Counted from the stretch's first letter, positions 51,027-61,036 are shown. The stretch is DNA of 64,000 bases from an uncultured Alphaproteobacteria bacterium (GCA_902537615.1 CACBBU010000005.1:21716-85715); one strand, 5' to 3'. The notes: generated from the sequence alone by a model not told the origin. A program made the numbers and translations.

Positions 51027-52229
51027 TTATAACTTATAGTTTTTAAAAAAAGAAACAATTTTTTTTACTAGTTTTCTGGCCACAAGTTTTTTTGTCATAA
51101 CTTTCCATTCTTTGATATTATTTTTTTCAATAAAAAAGACTTTATTTTTTTCAGATTTGAAGCCATATTTTTCATCAATCTTATTAGCAAGCATCCAGTC
51201 ACATTGCTTAACTTTAAACTTTCTTTCTGAATTTTTTAATAAATTTTCTGTTTCAGCTGAAAAACCTACAACAAGCTTCGGTCTTTTTTTGTGAGTACTT
51301 ATTGATTTCAGCACATCCCTATTTTGTTTAAAATGAAAACTTGTAACTGCTGAATTTTTTTTTAACTTACTTTGCGAAATTTTTTTAGCCTTCCAATCTG
51401 AGATTGCTGCGACGGAAATATAAATATCAACTGGAAGCTTTTCCAGTGATTTCTGCAAAAATTCTTCGCTAGACTCTACAGAAATAAACTCTACATTTGA
51501 TGGAGGTAAGAGTTTTGTTGGACCACTAATTAAGATAGTTTTTGCACCAAAAAATGATAATGACTCTGCAATTTCGTATCCTTGTAGTCCTGAAGAAAAG
51601 TTACCTATAAATCTTATTGGGTCAATTTTTTCAATTGATGGACCTGCAGTAACAATTGCGGTTCTTCCGCGAAGCTTTTTTTCTGCAAAGAAAAGGTTTA
51701 AATTATCTACAATTAGATCTACATCCATAAGCTTTCCTTTTCCCTCAGTTCTACACGCTAATTTTCCAGATTGAGGTGATAAGATAGTTATGCCGATTTT
51801 TTTTAATGTATAAAGGTTATTTTTCACAGCTTTATTTTGCCACATATTGGTATTCATTGCAGGTGCAACCATCTTGGGTTTATTAGATGCGAGCATAACG
51901 TTTGTAGCGAGATCATCAGCTACACCATTAGAAATTTTTGAAATAAAGTTAGCTGTGCATGGTGCTACTAAAATAATATCAGTATCAGTTGCAAGTTTAA
52001 TATGATTCATATTTTTTTCCTGATCAAGGGTAAATAAGTTTGATTTAACTTTTTTTCCTAGCAAACTTTCAAATGTGATCACTTTTATGAATTCCTGTGC
52101 ATTTGAAGTTAATACACATTCAACATGGCTTTCTTTTTCCTGAAGTTTTCTTATTAGATCTAAAGCCTTATAACAAGCAATTCCTCCAGTAACAATTAGA
52201 AGAATTTTTTTATTTTTAAGAAGGTTCAT
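51027..52229 (-). CDS. coaBC: Bifunctional phosphopantothenoylcysteine decarboxylase/phosphopantothenate-cysteine ligase
   Basis: A 400-residue coenzyme A enzyme. The N-terminal flavoprotein CoaC half shows LLIVTGGIACYKAL, HIKLATDTDIILVAPCTANFI and the active-site PAMNTNMW; the CoaB half from about 190 starts TAIVTAGPSIEKIDPIRFIGNFSSG. Start overlaps ubiE stop by 4 nt. ubiB, normally between ubiE and coaBC in alphaproteobacteria, is absent. Confidence 0.95.
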   Translation of the reverse strand: MNLLKNKKILLIVTGGIACYKALDLIRKLQEKESHVECVLTSNAQEFIKVITFESLLGKKVKSNLFTLDQEKNMNHIKLATDTDIILVAPCTANFISKISNGVADDLATNVMLASNKPKMVAPAMNTNMWQNKAVKNNLYTLKKIGITILSPQSGKLACRTEGKGKLMDVDLIVDNLNLFFAEKKLRGRTAIVTAGPSIEKIDPIRFIGNFSSGLQGYEIAESLSFFGAKTILISGPTKLLPPSNVEFISVESSEEFLQKSLEKLPVDIYISVAAISDWKAKKISQSKLKKNSAVTSFHFKQNRDVLKSISTHKKRPKLVVGFSAETENLLKNSERKFKVKQCDWMLANKIDEKYGFKSEKNKVFFIEKNNIKEWKVMTKKLVARKLVKKIVSFFKNYKL

Positions 52230-52948
52230 TGTTTTTTAGAAATATGAATTGCAGCTACACCATCAATAATATCAATAACTTTAATAGTTTTGAATCCTGC
52301 TTCTGTTAATTTTTTTGTAAGCTCTATTTGGTTCGGAAAATTAATTATGCTTTCAACTAAATATTCATATGCAATTTTATTGTTTGCGAATAACAAACCA
52401 AGATTAGGAATGACTTTATAATAAGCCTTAATAACTTCTCTAAAAATTGGGTTGTTTGCTTCACTGAACTCAAGACAGATAAAAGTTCCCTCCTTTTTTA
52501 AAACTCTATTAATTTGTTTAAGAGATTCTGGAATATCGTTAAAATTTCTTAATCCAAAACTTACAATTACATAATCAAAAATAGATTTTTTAAAAGGCAA
52601 GTTTTCAGCAGTACCATAAATATAAAACGGTGAAGCAGAATCAATTTTTTTTTTTGCTAACTCCAACATTTTTATATTAGCGTCAAGTGCTATACATTTA
52701 CAATCATATTTCTCCTTTATTTTTTTTGAAATATCCCCTGAACCTGATGCAAGATCAAGAACTAAAGAATCTTTGTAAATTTTCAGAAGTGAAATAACTT
52801 CATTTTTCCAAACTCTATGTAAACCAAAACTCATCACATCATTCATAAAGTCATATTTACTGGAAACGCTTGAAAAAACTTGATCTACAAATTCTTTTTT
52901 CATATTTTTTTTAGTGTTTTTTATTTTTTTTAAGTTAATATCGGACAT
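52226..52948 (-). CDS. ubiE: Ubiquinone/menaquinone methyltransferase UbiE
   Basis: A 240-residue class I methyltransferase. Features are VSSKYDFMNDVMSFGLHRVWKN, SAM motif LDLASGSGDISKKI at about 64-77, and YVIVSFGLRNFNDIPESL. The ATG at 52948 has AGG upstream on its strand and shares the CATG at 52946-52949 with the divergent mutM start. An in-frame ATG at 52903 is an alternative start without a ribosome site. Confidence 0.94.
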   Translation of the reverse strand: MSDINLKKIKNTKKNMKKEFVDQVFSSVSSKYDFMNDVMSFGLHRVWKNEVISLLKIYKDSLVLDLASGSGDISKKIKEKYDCKCIALDANIKMLELAKKKIDSASPFYIYGTAENLPFKKSIFDYVIVSFGLRNFNDIPESLKQINRVLKKEGTFICLEFSEANNPIFREVIKAYYKVIPNLGLLFANNKIAYEYLVESIINFPNQIELTKKLTEAGFKTIKVIDIIDGVAAIHISKKQ

Positions 52949-53768
52949 GCCAGAGTTACCTGAGGTAGAGACTGTGAGATGTTTTTTAGAGTCTCACGTT
53001 GTTGGAAAAAAAATTCAAAAAATTTTAACGGTCAACGAAAAATTAAGATATAAAATCCCTCCAAATTTAAATTTAAGTTTACAAAATTTGATAATAGCAA
53101 AAATTTTAAGAAGGGGTAAATATTTAATACTTTTATTTAAGGATTCTAAGTTTAGTTTATTAATACATTTAGGTATGACTGGTTATTTTCGTTTGAATGA
53201 TAAACTTAACAAAAAAAAACATGACCATATAATTTTTTTTCTGGAAAAAAAAATTCTCATATTCAATGATATAAGAAAATTCGGGTTTATAAAAATTTTT
53301 TGTAATGATGAGGTTTTCTGTTCATCCCATTTAAAAAATATAGGGGTTGAGCCATTAAGTGAAGAATTTAATTTGGATTACTTCAATTTTTTCAAAAAAA
53401 GAACTGTTGATTTAAAAGGTTTGTTAATGAATCAATCTTTTGTAGCAGGTTTAGGAAATATATATTGTTCAGAGATTCTTTATGATGCAAGGGTCAATCC
53501 TCTTAGAAAAACTTACTCTTTAAAAAAGTTTGAAAGACTAAATATAATTAAATCTACCAAAAAGATTTTAAATAAATCTATATCTTGCGGGGGTACAACT
53601 ATAAAAAACTTTATTGTTTCTGAGGAGAAAATTGGGTACTTTAAAAATAAGTTAAAAGTTTATTCTAGAGATAAAAAAAATTGTTTGAGATGTCTGAAAG
53701 GAGTATTTATTAAAAAAGTTAAACAAAACGGTAGATCAACTTTTTTTTGCGAAAATTGTCAAAAATAA
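52947..53768 (+). CDS. mutM: Formamidopyrimidine-DNA glycosylase MutM
   Basis: A 273-residue base-excision repair enzyme for 8-oxoguanine. It must start at 52947 so that the catalytic Pro2-Glu3 of MPELPEVETVR is N-terminal. NQSFVAGLGNIYCSEIL carries the conserved helix-two-turn-helix, and the C-terminal zinc finger has C-x2-C ... C-x2-C (NCLRC...FFCENC). Followed after 1 nt by an exported hypothetical, then rpsT. Confidence 0.96.
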   Translation: MPELPEVETVRCFLESHVVGKKIQKILTVNEKLRYKIPPNLNLSLQNLIIAKILRRGKYLILLFKDSKFSLLIHLGMTGYFRLNDKLNKKKHDHIIFFLEKKILIFNDIRKFGFIKIFCNDEVFCSSHLKNIGVEPLSEEFNLDYFNFFKKRTVDLKGLLMNQSFVAGLGNIYCSEILYDARVNPLRKTYSLKKFERLNIIKSTKKILNKSISCGGTTIKNFIVSEEKIGYFKNKLKVYSRDKKNCLRCLKGVFIKKVKQNGRSTFFCENCQK

Positions 53769-53769
53769 A

Positions 53770-54117
53770 ATGAAAATATTTTATAAAGCTTTAATTTTAT
53801 CTTTTTTATTCCTTCAAGTTCAAGCAGAGGAATTCGTTTATGGACTCGGGGATGTTCCAATTTTTAAAGATATGAAAAGTATTGAAGACTCCTATATCCT
53901 TTTTGATAAGGTTGACGGCAGGTATTTATACTCGGAAATTAAAGGTGACTACGAGATTTTAGAAATACAGGCGTATTATAAAAAAGTTTTACCAAATCTT
54001 GGTTGGAAATTACTTGAAAAAAACTCCTTTGTAAGGGGAGATGAGATATTAGAAATTCAATACCTTTTAGATAATTCAAAAACTAAAGTAATCTTTAGCA
54101 TTTCACCAAAAAAATAA
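53770..54117 (+). CDS. Small exported protein of unknown function
   Basis: A 115-residue protein with a clear signal peptide (FYKALILSFLFLQVQAEE, cleavage near QAE) and a compact alpha/beta remainder. It contains YSEIKGDYEILEIQAYYKKVLPNLGW, a pattern seen in small periplasmic domains that pack against larger proteins. I cannot name a family. Begins 1 nt after mutM. Confidence 0.72.
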   Translation: MKIFYKALILSFLFLQVQAEEFVYGLGDVPIFKDMKSIEDSYILFDKVDGRYLYSEIKGDYEILEIQAYYKKVLPNLGWKLLEKNSFVRGDEILEIQYLLDNSKTKVIFSISPKK

Positions 54118-54165
54118 TTAAAATAACCTTGACCCACTTTCGTTAGGACAGTATAAAACCTGATT

Positions 54166-54432
54166 ATGGCAAATATTAAATCAGCAAAAAAGAGAATTTT
54201 GCAAAATAAAAAGCGCGGTGAAATTAATAAATTCAGGCTTTCTAGAATCAAAACTGGTATTAAAAACTTTGAATCCACAATTTCAGGTGATAAAAAAGTA
54301 ACTGTTAAGGAAAACTTTCTAAAATTAGAAGCAGAATTATCTAGAGCTGCTGGAAAAGGTTTTTTAAAGAAAAATACAGCATCAAGAATTGTTTCAAGAC
54401 TGTCTAAAAGGCTAAAATCTAACCCAAAATAA
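54166..54432 (+). CDS. rpsT: Ribosomal protein bS20
   Basis: An 88-residue S20: NIKSAKKRILQNKKRGEINK at the N-terminus, SRIKTGIKNFE and the C-terminal GFLKKNTASRIVSRLSKRL. Located between mutM and dnaA, an arrangement common in alphaproteobacteria. Confidence 0.96.
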   Translation: MANIKSAKKRILQNKKRGEINKFRLSRIKTGIKNFESTISGDKKVTVKENFLKLEAELSRAAGKGFLKKNTASRIVSRLSKRLKSNPK

Positions 54433-54502
54433 ATTATTTTTTGTTTCTGTTGATTCAGATATTGTTATTAGCTAATCTTAAGTCTTTTTGTAGGAAATTA
54501 TT

Positions 54503-54925
54503 ATGGATTTAGATTATGCAGGTGATCTCTCACCTAATGAAGCTTGGGATAAAATCAAAGATGATTCAGACTGCTATTTAGTTGATTGTCGGACTTCTGC
54601 TGAGTGGTCTCTGGTGGGCGTTCCAGATCTAGATTCCTTAGGAAAAAAGGTTATTTTTTTAGAATGGCAAACTTTTCCCTCAATGGAAAAAAACACTAGA
54701 TTTCTTCAAGAAATAAGCGAAACCGATATTAAAAAAAATTCAAAAATCATTTTCCTATGTAGATCAGGGGCTCGATCAAGATCTGCAGCAGAATTCTTAA
54801 CTTCTCAAGGCTATCAGAATTGTTTTAATTGTTCTGAGGGCTTTGAAGGTTCTCATGATAACTTTGGTCATAGAAGCAGTGTGAACGGCTGGAAATTTCA
54901 TAATCTTCCATGGAAGCAGGGATAG
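54503..54925 (+). CDS. Rhodanese-domain sulfurtransferase
   Basis: A 140-residue single-domain rhodanese. It begins LSPNEAWDKIKDDSDCYLVDCRTSAEW; the active-site loop is LCRSGARSRSAAEFL with the catalytic cysteine at about 94; it ends NGWKFHNLPWKQG. Cytoplasmic sulfur transfer; acceptor unknown. Ends 6 nt before dnaA, so it may share its transcript. Confidence 0.9.
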   Translation: MDLDYAGDLSPNEAWDKIKDDSDCYLVDCRTSAEWSLVGVPDLDSLGKKVIFLEWQTFPSMEKNTRFLQEISETDIKKNSKIIFLCRSGARSRSAAEFLTSQGYQNCFNCSEGFEGSHDNFGHRSSVNGWKFHNLPWKQG

Positions 54926-54931
54926 TCAATA

Positions 54932-56317
54932 ATGAAGATGAAACCTCAAGACAAAAACCTTGTGGAAATACAAGCTCAATGGGTTACAGTTCGAGGAAGA
55001 ATTAGGCAAAAAATTGGAGATGCTCAGTTTAAAAGTTGGATCAAGGTTTTAGTTTTTGAGGATTACGACGATCACAAAGTTACTTTAAGCGTCTCAAGTA
55101 ACTTTATCAGAACAAGGGTTATTGAGCAGTATTTAGATATTATTAAAAGTTATTGGTTAGTAGAAAATTTAAAAATAAATGATATTCAAATAATTGTTTC
55201 TAAGAAAGATTCTAGTAAAGATTCAAAGAAAAGTGTTGGATATTCCCAAAAAAATGAGGCAAAGAATTTTAATGATCAGGATGTTTTTAAATCCATAAGT
55301 TCTGATCTAGATAGTAGATTTACCTTTTCAAATTTTATTGTAGGTAAACCAAATGAGCTTGCATTTGCTGCAGCCAGAAGAGTTTCTGAAGCAAAAGATG
55401 TTCCTTTCAACCCTTTGTTTTTGTATGGTGGAGTTGGATTAGGTAAAACTCATCTAATGCATGCAATAGCTCACGAAATTAAAAAAAGAAACCCTCTAAG
55501 AAGAGTGATATATATGTCAGCTGAAAAGTTTATGTATCACTTCATTAAAGCCCTAAGATTCAAGAATACAGTGGCTTTTAAAGAACAATTCAGAAATGTT
55601 GACGTTCTAATGATTGATGACGTTCAATTTATTTCAGGCAAAGACTCTACCCAAGAAGAATTTTTTCACACTTTCAATGCGTTAATTGACCAAAATAAAC
55701 AACTTATAATTTCTGCCGATAAATCACCTCAGGATCTTGAGGGAATTGAAGAGAGAATGAGATCAAGGTTGGGATGGGGACTAGTTGCAGATATTCATCC
55801 TTTAAATTATGAATTAAGACTTGGAATCCTTCAAGCTAAATCAGAAAAATTAACAGCAAAAATTTCTGAAAATATTCTAGAGTTTTTAGCTCATAAAATT
55901 ACAACTAATGTAAGGGAGTTGGAAGGAGCCCTAAATAGATTATCAGCATTTTCTTCATTGATTGGGAGTGAAATTAACTTAGATATGGTTCAGGATTTAT
56001 TAAAAGATCTTCTTAAATCCTCCCAAAAAAAAGTAAATATTGAAGAAATTCAAAAAAAAGTATCCCAGCATTTTAATATTAAGATGTCAGATATGAGTTC
56101 TGCCAGAAGGTCTAGAACAGTTGCTAGGCCAAGGCAAGTTGCGATGTACTTATCAAAAAATCTAACTTCAAGATCATTACCTGAGATTGGGAGAAGATTT
56201 GGAAACCGTGACCATACAACCGTTATCCACGCGGTAAGAAAAGTAGAAGAACTTATGAATAAAGATGCTTCTTTTGACGAGGATGTTCAATTATTAATAA
56301 GAATGCTAGAATCCTAA
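54932..56317 (+). CDS. dnaA: Chromosomal replication initiator DnaA
   Basis: A 461-residue DnaA. Domain I is at the N-terminus; AAA+ Walker A is GGVGLGKTHLMHA at about 167-179 and Walker B is VLMIDDVQFISGK; the DNA-binding signature is GRRFGNRDHTTVIHAVRKVEEL at the C-terminus. Followed by dnaN, recF and gyrB in the classical bacterial order. No cluster of DnaA boxes is visible in the short spacers around it. Confidence 0.97.
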   Translation: MKMKPQDKNLVEIQAQWVTVRGRIRQKIGDAQFKSWIKVLVFEDYDDHKVTLSVSSNFIRTRVIEQYLDIIKSYWLVENLKINDIQIIVSKKDSSKDSKKSVGYSQKNEAKNFNDQDVFKSISSDLDSRFTFSNFIVGKPNELAFAAARRVSEAKDVPFNPLFLYGGVGLGKTHLMHAIAHEIKKRNPLRRVIYMSAEKFMYHFIKALRFKNTVAFKEQFRNVDVLMIDDVQFISGKDSTQEEFFHTFNALIDQNKQLIISADKSPQDLEGIEERMRSRLGWGLVADIHPLNYELRLGILQAKSEKLTAKISENILEFLAHKITTNVRELEGALNRLSAFSSLIGSEINLDMVQDLLKDLLKSSQKKVNIEEIQKKVSQHFNIKMSDMSSARRSRTVARPRQVAMYLSKNLTSRSLPEIGRRFGNRDHTTVIHAVRKVEELMNKDASFDEDVQLLIRMLES

Positions 56318-56330
56318 CCTAAAATAAATT

Positions 56331-57434
56331 ATGGAATTTTCAATTACAAAAAAAAGTTTGCTTGATTGTCTTAGTCATTTTCAGAGTGTAGTTGAAAGAA
56401 GAAATACTATCCCCATTCTCTCCAACCTAAAAATTAATGCTATAGAAGGTGGTCTAAGTTTGACGGCCACCGACCTTGCATTGGAGTTATCGGAAAGTTT
56501 AACAGCGAACGTTTCATCAACAGGAGGAATCACGATTCCATCACAACTTTTTTTTGAAATTATAAGGAAAGCCCCTGAGTCATCTCAAATAACTTTAAAG
56601 CAAGATGATAAAAGTGGTTCAGTAATTGTGTTTTTTGGAAAGTCAAAGTTTTCACTTCCAATATTACCTGTTGAGGACTTTCCAGTTATGGATTCGGATA
56701 ATCTAGACGCTGAAATTACTTTAAAAGCTACAGAATTAAGAATGCTAATAAATAACTCTAAGTTTTGTATGGGTCTTGATGAGTCTAGACAATATTTAAA
56801 TGGTATTTTTCTCCATACTAATGGAGAATTTATTTTAGCCGTTGCAACAGATGGACATAGACTTTCAAAATGTTCAGTATTAGGAACATTAGATAAAAAG
56901 TTTGATGGAATAATTATTCCGAAAAAGTCAGTTTTTGAGATTTCAAAACTGTTAGAAGATTATAATGAAAATGTTAAAATAAATTTTTCAAAAACAAGAA
57001 TTAAATTAACTTTTGGTAATGTAAAATTTGTTTCAAAATTAATCAACGCATCTTTTCCTGATTATGAAAGTGTTATACCTAAAGACAATAATCAAACTAT
57101 GACAGTTGACTGTAAAAGCTTTAGTGAGACAATAGATAGAGTCTCAACTATTTCTGATGATAAGTTAAGAACAGTAAAGTTCCAAATTTTGAACGGGAGT
57201 TGTACGGTTAGTTCATTTGGCAATGATAAATCTATTGGAACAGAAACGTTAAATGTTGATTTCAATGGGTCGCAGATTTCAATTAATTTTAACGCAAGAT
57301 ATATTTTAGATGTTTTAGGAATAATAAAAAGCGGGAAGGTGAAATTTCATTTTTCTGAAAAAACAGCACCTACAATTATTGAAAGTGATTCATTTAAAAA
57401 TAACGTTTTTTTGATTATGCAAATGAGAGCATAA
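56331..57434 (+). CDS. dnaN: DNA polymerase III beta sliding clamp
   Basis: A 367-residue clamp with three repeated domains, opening MEFSITKKSLLDCLSHFQSVVERRNTIPIL and closing with FLIMQMRA. TDGHRLSKC at about 180 is a typical clamp motif. Spacer of 13 nt after dnaA. Confidence 0.97.
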   Translation: MEFSITKKSLLDCLSHFQSVVERRNTIPILSNLKINAIEGGLSLTATDLALELSESLTANVSSTGGITIPSQLFFEIIRKAPESSQITLKQDDKSGSVIVFFGKSKFSLPILPVEDFPVMDSDNLDAEITLKATELRMLINNSKFCMGLDESRQYLNGIFLHTNGEFILAVATDGHRLSKCSVLGTLDKKFDGIIIPKKSVFEISKLLEDYNENVKINFSKTRIKLTFGNVKFVSKLINASFPDYESVIPKDNNQTMTVDCKSFSETIDRVSTISDDKLRTVKFQILNGSCTVSSFGNDKSIGTETLNVDFNGSQISINFNARYILDVLGIIKSGKVKFHFSEKTAPTIIESDSFKNNVFLIMQMRA

Positions 57435-57442
57435 TTTCTTTC

Positions 57443-58564
57443 ATGTTTTCTAATGTTAGAATTGAAAAGTTAATATTAAATAACTACAGAAATCACAAAT
57501 TTCTTGAACTAGATTTAAAGAAAAATATTATTCTTATATGTGGAAGAAATGGTTCTGGAAAAACTAATATTTTAGAGTCATTATCACTATTTACATCAAG
57601 CAGTGGACTCAAAAAGACAAACTTAATTGAGATTGTTAACAGCAATCTTAAAGGACCTGTTGAACTTTTTGGAGTTAATATACTATGTAAAATTAATAAT
57701 AAAAAAATGAAAATTGGATTAGGTTTAAAAAAGAATGCTAGTGGCTTGAAAAAAATAATAAATTTAGAGGGCTTGAAAGCCAAAAAAAAAATTGATGAGT
57801 ATTTTAGTATTTTTTGGATAACCCCTAAAATGACATTTCTCTTTCAGAATAGTAGAGAAGAAAGAAGAAATTTTATTGACCAGATGATTTGTTCAATTGA
57901 CTTTTCTTTTAAAAAATTTCTTTCACTCTATGAAAAATATAAAACCGAAAGAATTAGAATATTGAAAAAGTGGAATGAAGCATCAGAAGAATGGCTTGGT
58001 TTAATAGAAAAAAAACTTGCAGGAACTGGAATTATTATTTGTGATGCTAGAAGAAAATTCATTAAACAATTAAATTTACATCTTAGCAGCCCAGAAGGTC
58101 CATTTGACTCACTAGAAATAGAGTTAAGTGGTGAGTTAGATTCACTTCTTTTAAAAAAGCCAGCAATTGAAGTAGAGGATTTTTTTTTAAAAAAACTTAA
58201 AGAGAATAGAAAAAAAGACATCTTTACTGGTAAAACAAATTTCAGTGCAAACAAAACAGATTTAATTGTTTTGAACAAAACTTATAATAGGGAAGCTAAA
58301 AATCATTCTACAGGTGAGCAAAAAGTAATTATTTTTTTAATTATTTTTTCATTTATGAAAATCTTAAAAAATCAAAAAGACTTAAAGATTCTGTTCTTAC
58401 TTGATGATGTATTTTCATTTCTTGATAAAAATTTTGTTCTTACAGTCTTAGATCAGCTTAATAAATTAAAAATTCAAACTTGGTTAACCGACGTCAGTGG
58501 TGATTGGATTATGAAAAAAGAAAGTTTTAAATCAATTATTGATAAGATAAATATTGATGAATAA
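57443..58564 (+). CDS. recF: DNA repair protein RecF
   Basis: A 373-residue SMC-like ATPase. Walker A is CGRNGSGKTNILESL at about 32-46, signature STGEQKVIIFL at about 289, and Walker B ILFLLDDVFSFLD. Acts in loading RecA at gaps. Very lysine-rich; otherwise of normal length. Confidence 0.95.
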   Translation: MFSNVRIEKLILNNYRNHKFLELDLKKNIILICGRNGSGKTNILESLSLFTSSSGLKKTNLIEIVNSNLKGPVELFGVNILCKINNKKMKIGLGLKKNASGLKKIINLEGLKAKKKIDEYFSIFWITPKMTFLFQNSREERRNFIDQMICSIDFSFKKFLSLYEKYKTERIRILKKWNEASEEWLGLIEKKLAGTGIIICDARRKFIKQLNLHLSSPEGPFDSLEIELSGELDSLLLKKPAIEVEDFFLKKLKENRKKDIFTGKTNFSANKTDLIVLNKTYNREAKNHSTGEQKVIIFLIIFSFMKILKNQKDLKILFLLDDVFSFLDKNFVLTVLDQLNKLKIQTWLTDVSGDWIMKKESFKSIIDKINIDE

Positions 58565-58618
58565 AGGTTTAAACTTAATATTAATAAGGTATAATAAACA
58601 TATTATTAGGTATCAAAT

Positions 58619-61036
58619 TTGGAAGCAAAAAACATTAATCAGAACAGTGTAGATTATGACGCCGAGTCTATCAAAGTCCTTAAGGGTTTAGATGCGGTTC
58701 GAAAAAGACCTGGTATGTATATTGGTGATACTGACGATGGATCAGGTCTCCATCATATGGTTTATGAAGTTGTTGATAACTCTATAGACGAGGCACTAGC
58801 AGGGTTTTGCAATTCAATTATAGTTAAATTAAATAATGATGACTCTGTTACTGTTATAGATAACGGAAGAGGAATCCCTACTAATATTCATAAAGAAGAG
58901 GGTGTCTCTGCAGCTGAGGTAATTATGACTCAGTTGCACGCAGGAGGAAAATTTGATCAAAACTCCTATAAAGTGTCTGGTGGCCTTCACGGAGTTGGTG
59001 TTTCAGTTGTTAACGCTCTATCTGAAAAACTTGATCTTAAAATTTGCAGAGAAGGAAAGGAATATTACATTAATTTCGCGGATGGAAACCCAGAGTCTCC
59101 TCTCAAAGAGATTGGAAGTACTAAAGAAAGTGGCACTGAAATTACTTTTTTACCCTCAAAAAAAACTTTTAGTTTAACAAAATTTGATTTTAATAAACTT
59201 GAATCACGTCTTAGAGAACTTGCATATCTAAACTCTGGAGTGAATATTAAGCTAATTGATGAAAGAGGTAATCAAGAGAAGGTTTCAGAGCTTTCATCTC
59301 GTGGTGGATTAAAAGCCTATGTTTCTTTTTTAGATAAGTCAAGAGAGTCAATTACCAGTGATGTTGTTTTTTTTAAAGGTTCGGTGGAAAATATTAATCT
59401 TGAGCTTGCTATGCAGTGGAATAAATCTTATTATGAGCATTGCTTAGTTTTTACTAACAACATACCCCAAAGAGACGGTGGAACCCATTTAGCCGGATTT
59501 CGTTCAGCATTAACAAGGACGGTTAATTCTGCGATAAATAATTCAGGTGTTTCAAAAAAAGATAAAATTGCTTTAACTGGTGAAGATGCAAGAGAAGGTT
59601 TAACCTGTATTTTGTCAGTACAAGTCCCGGACCCAAAATTTTCATCGCAAACAAAGGACAAGTTAGTCTCGTCAGAAGTAAGGCCAGTAGTTGAATCAAT
59701 AGTATCAGAAAATCTCACTAATTGGTTTGAGGAAAATCCTAAAGAATCAAAAGCAGTGATAAACAAAATTTTTGAAGCAGCTGCAGCGAGAGAGGCAGCA
59801 AGAAAAGCAAGAGAAGTTTCTAGAAAAAACTCAGCATTTGAGGTTAGTTCACTTCCAGGCAAGCTTGCAGATTGTCAGGATAAATCAGCTGAAAATTGTG
59901 AATTATTTATTGTAGAGGGTGATTCAGCAGGAGGCTCTGCCAAGCAAGCCAGGGATAGAAAAAATCAGGCAGTTCTTCCTCTCAAAGGTAAAATCTTGAA
60001 TACTGAAAAAGCTAGACCAGATAAAGCAGTAAGTTCAGCAGAAATAGCTACTTTAATTCAAGCACTTGGTACTGGTTTTAAACCAGATTTTAATCTTGAG
60101 GACCTAAGATACCATAAGATAATTATAATGACTGATGCTGATGTTGATGGATCTCATATCAGAACACTTTTACTAACATTCTTTTACAGGCATATGCCAG
60201 ACCTCATCAAGGGAGGTTATGTTTACATAGCGCAACCACCACTCTATAGGATTAAAAAGGGTAAGACTGAGTTGTATCTTAAAGACGATAAAGAATTAGA
60301 TAATTTTCTTGTGAATGATGTGATAGAAAAAGGAGTCTTAATTCAAAAAAATGGTGTGACTGTTAAGGGAGGTGATTTAGCGAATCTTTTTAATTTACTA
60401 ATTAGTTTTGATAAATTATTGAGTCAACTAGCTATAGGTAACGATAGTCTTTATTTTCTCTTAGAGCAGGCAACGATCTCAAATTTTTTTCAAACTGATA
60501 ATTTTAATAATCAAGAAAAAACAAATAAAACGATTGATTATCTTCTAAAAAGATTAAACTATGATTTCCAGATATGGTCAGCTGAAGTAAAGTTTGGTGA
60601 GTGTATAACTTTTTATAAGACGGAGAATAAAGTCCAAGAGAAATTCGAAATTTTTTTTAAAGATTTTAATGAATTAAATTATTCAAATTTAAAAAAATTT
60701 AGTGATCGATTACAAGAATATTTTTTGAATACCTCATCTTTTCAGATTGATGATAATAAGTTTGATATTTTTAGCCCTAAAGACTTGTTAATAAAAGGTC
60801 TTGAAAATTCAAAAAAAGGTTTGACATTTCAAAGATACAAAGGTCTTGGAGAAATGAACCCTGATCAATTATGGGAGACCACTTTAGATCCTGAATACAG
60901 ATCAATATTGAAGGTTGATGTTAATGATGCCCAAAGAGCAGATGAAATATTTGAAGAACTGATGGGTGATGACGTTGAAAAAAGAAAGATTTTTATTCAG
61001 TCTAATGCAAGAAAAGTTTCTAACCTCGATGTCTAA
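58619..61036 (+). CDS. gyrB: DNA gyrase subunit B
   Basis: An 805-residue type II topoisomerase subunit. ATPase motifs EVVDNSIDEALAG and GGLHGVGVSVVNAL; TOPRIM motifs EGDSAGGSAKQARDR, LPLKGKILNTEKAR and TDADVDGSHI; C-terminal QRYKGLGEMNPDQLWETTLDP. The start is a TTG at 58619 with AGG 8 nt upstream; no in-frame ATG precedes the conserved VLKGLDAVRKRPGMYIG. Confidence 0.97.
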   Translation: MEAKNINQNSVDYDAESIKVLKGLDAVRKRPGMYIGDTDDGSGLHHMVYEVVDNSIDEALAGFCNSIIVKLNNDDSVTVIDNGRGIPTNIHKEEGVSAAEVIMTQLHAGGKFDQNSYKVSGGLHGVGVSVVNALSEKLDLKICREGKEYYINFADGNPESPLKEIGSTKESGTEITFLPSKKTFSLTKFDFNKLESRLRELAYLNSGVNIKLIDERGNQEKVSELSSRGGLKAYVSFLDKSRESITSDVVFFKGSVENINLELAMQWNKSYYEHCLVFTNNIPQRDGGTHLAGFRSALTRTVNSAINNSGVSKKDKIALTGEDAREGLTCILSVQVPDPKFSSQTKDKLVSSEVRPVVESIVSENLTNWFEENPKESKAVINKIFEAAAAREAARKAREVSRKNSAFEVSSLPGKLADCQDKSAENCELFIVEGDSAGGSAKQARDRKNQAVLPLKGKILNTEKARPDKAVSSAEIATLIQALGTGFKPDFNLEDLRYHKIIIMTDADVDGSHIRTLLLTFFYRHMPDLIKGGYVYIAQPPLYRIKKGKTELYLKDDKELDNFLVNDVIEKGVLIQKNGVTVKGGDLANLFNLLISFDKLLSQLAIGNDSLYFLLEQATISNFFQTDNFNNQEKTNKTIDYLLKRLNYDFQIWSAEVKFGECITFYKTENKVQEKFEIFFKDFNELNYSNLKKFSDRLQEYFLNTSSFQIDDNKFDIFSPKDLLIKGLENSKKGLTFQRYKGLGEMNPDQLWETTLDPEYRSILKVDVNDAQRADEIFEELMGDDVEKRKIFIQSNARKVSNLDV

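Noticed and set aside
56222..56232. TTATCCACG resembling a DnaA box within dnaA
   Set aside because: It encodes conserved residues of the DnaA DNA-binding signature (TVIHAV), stands alone and is one base off the consensus.
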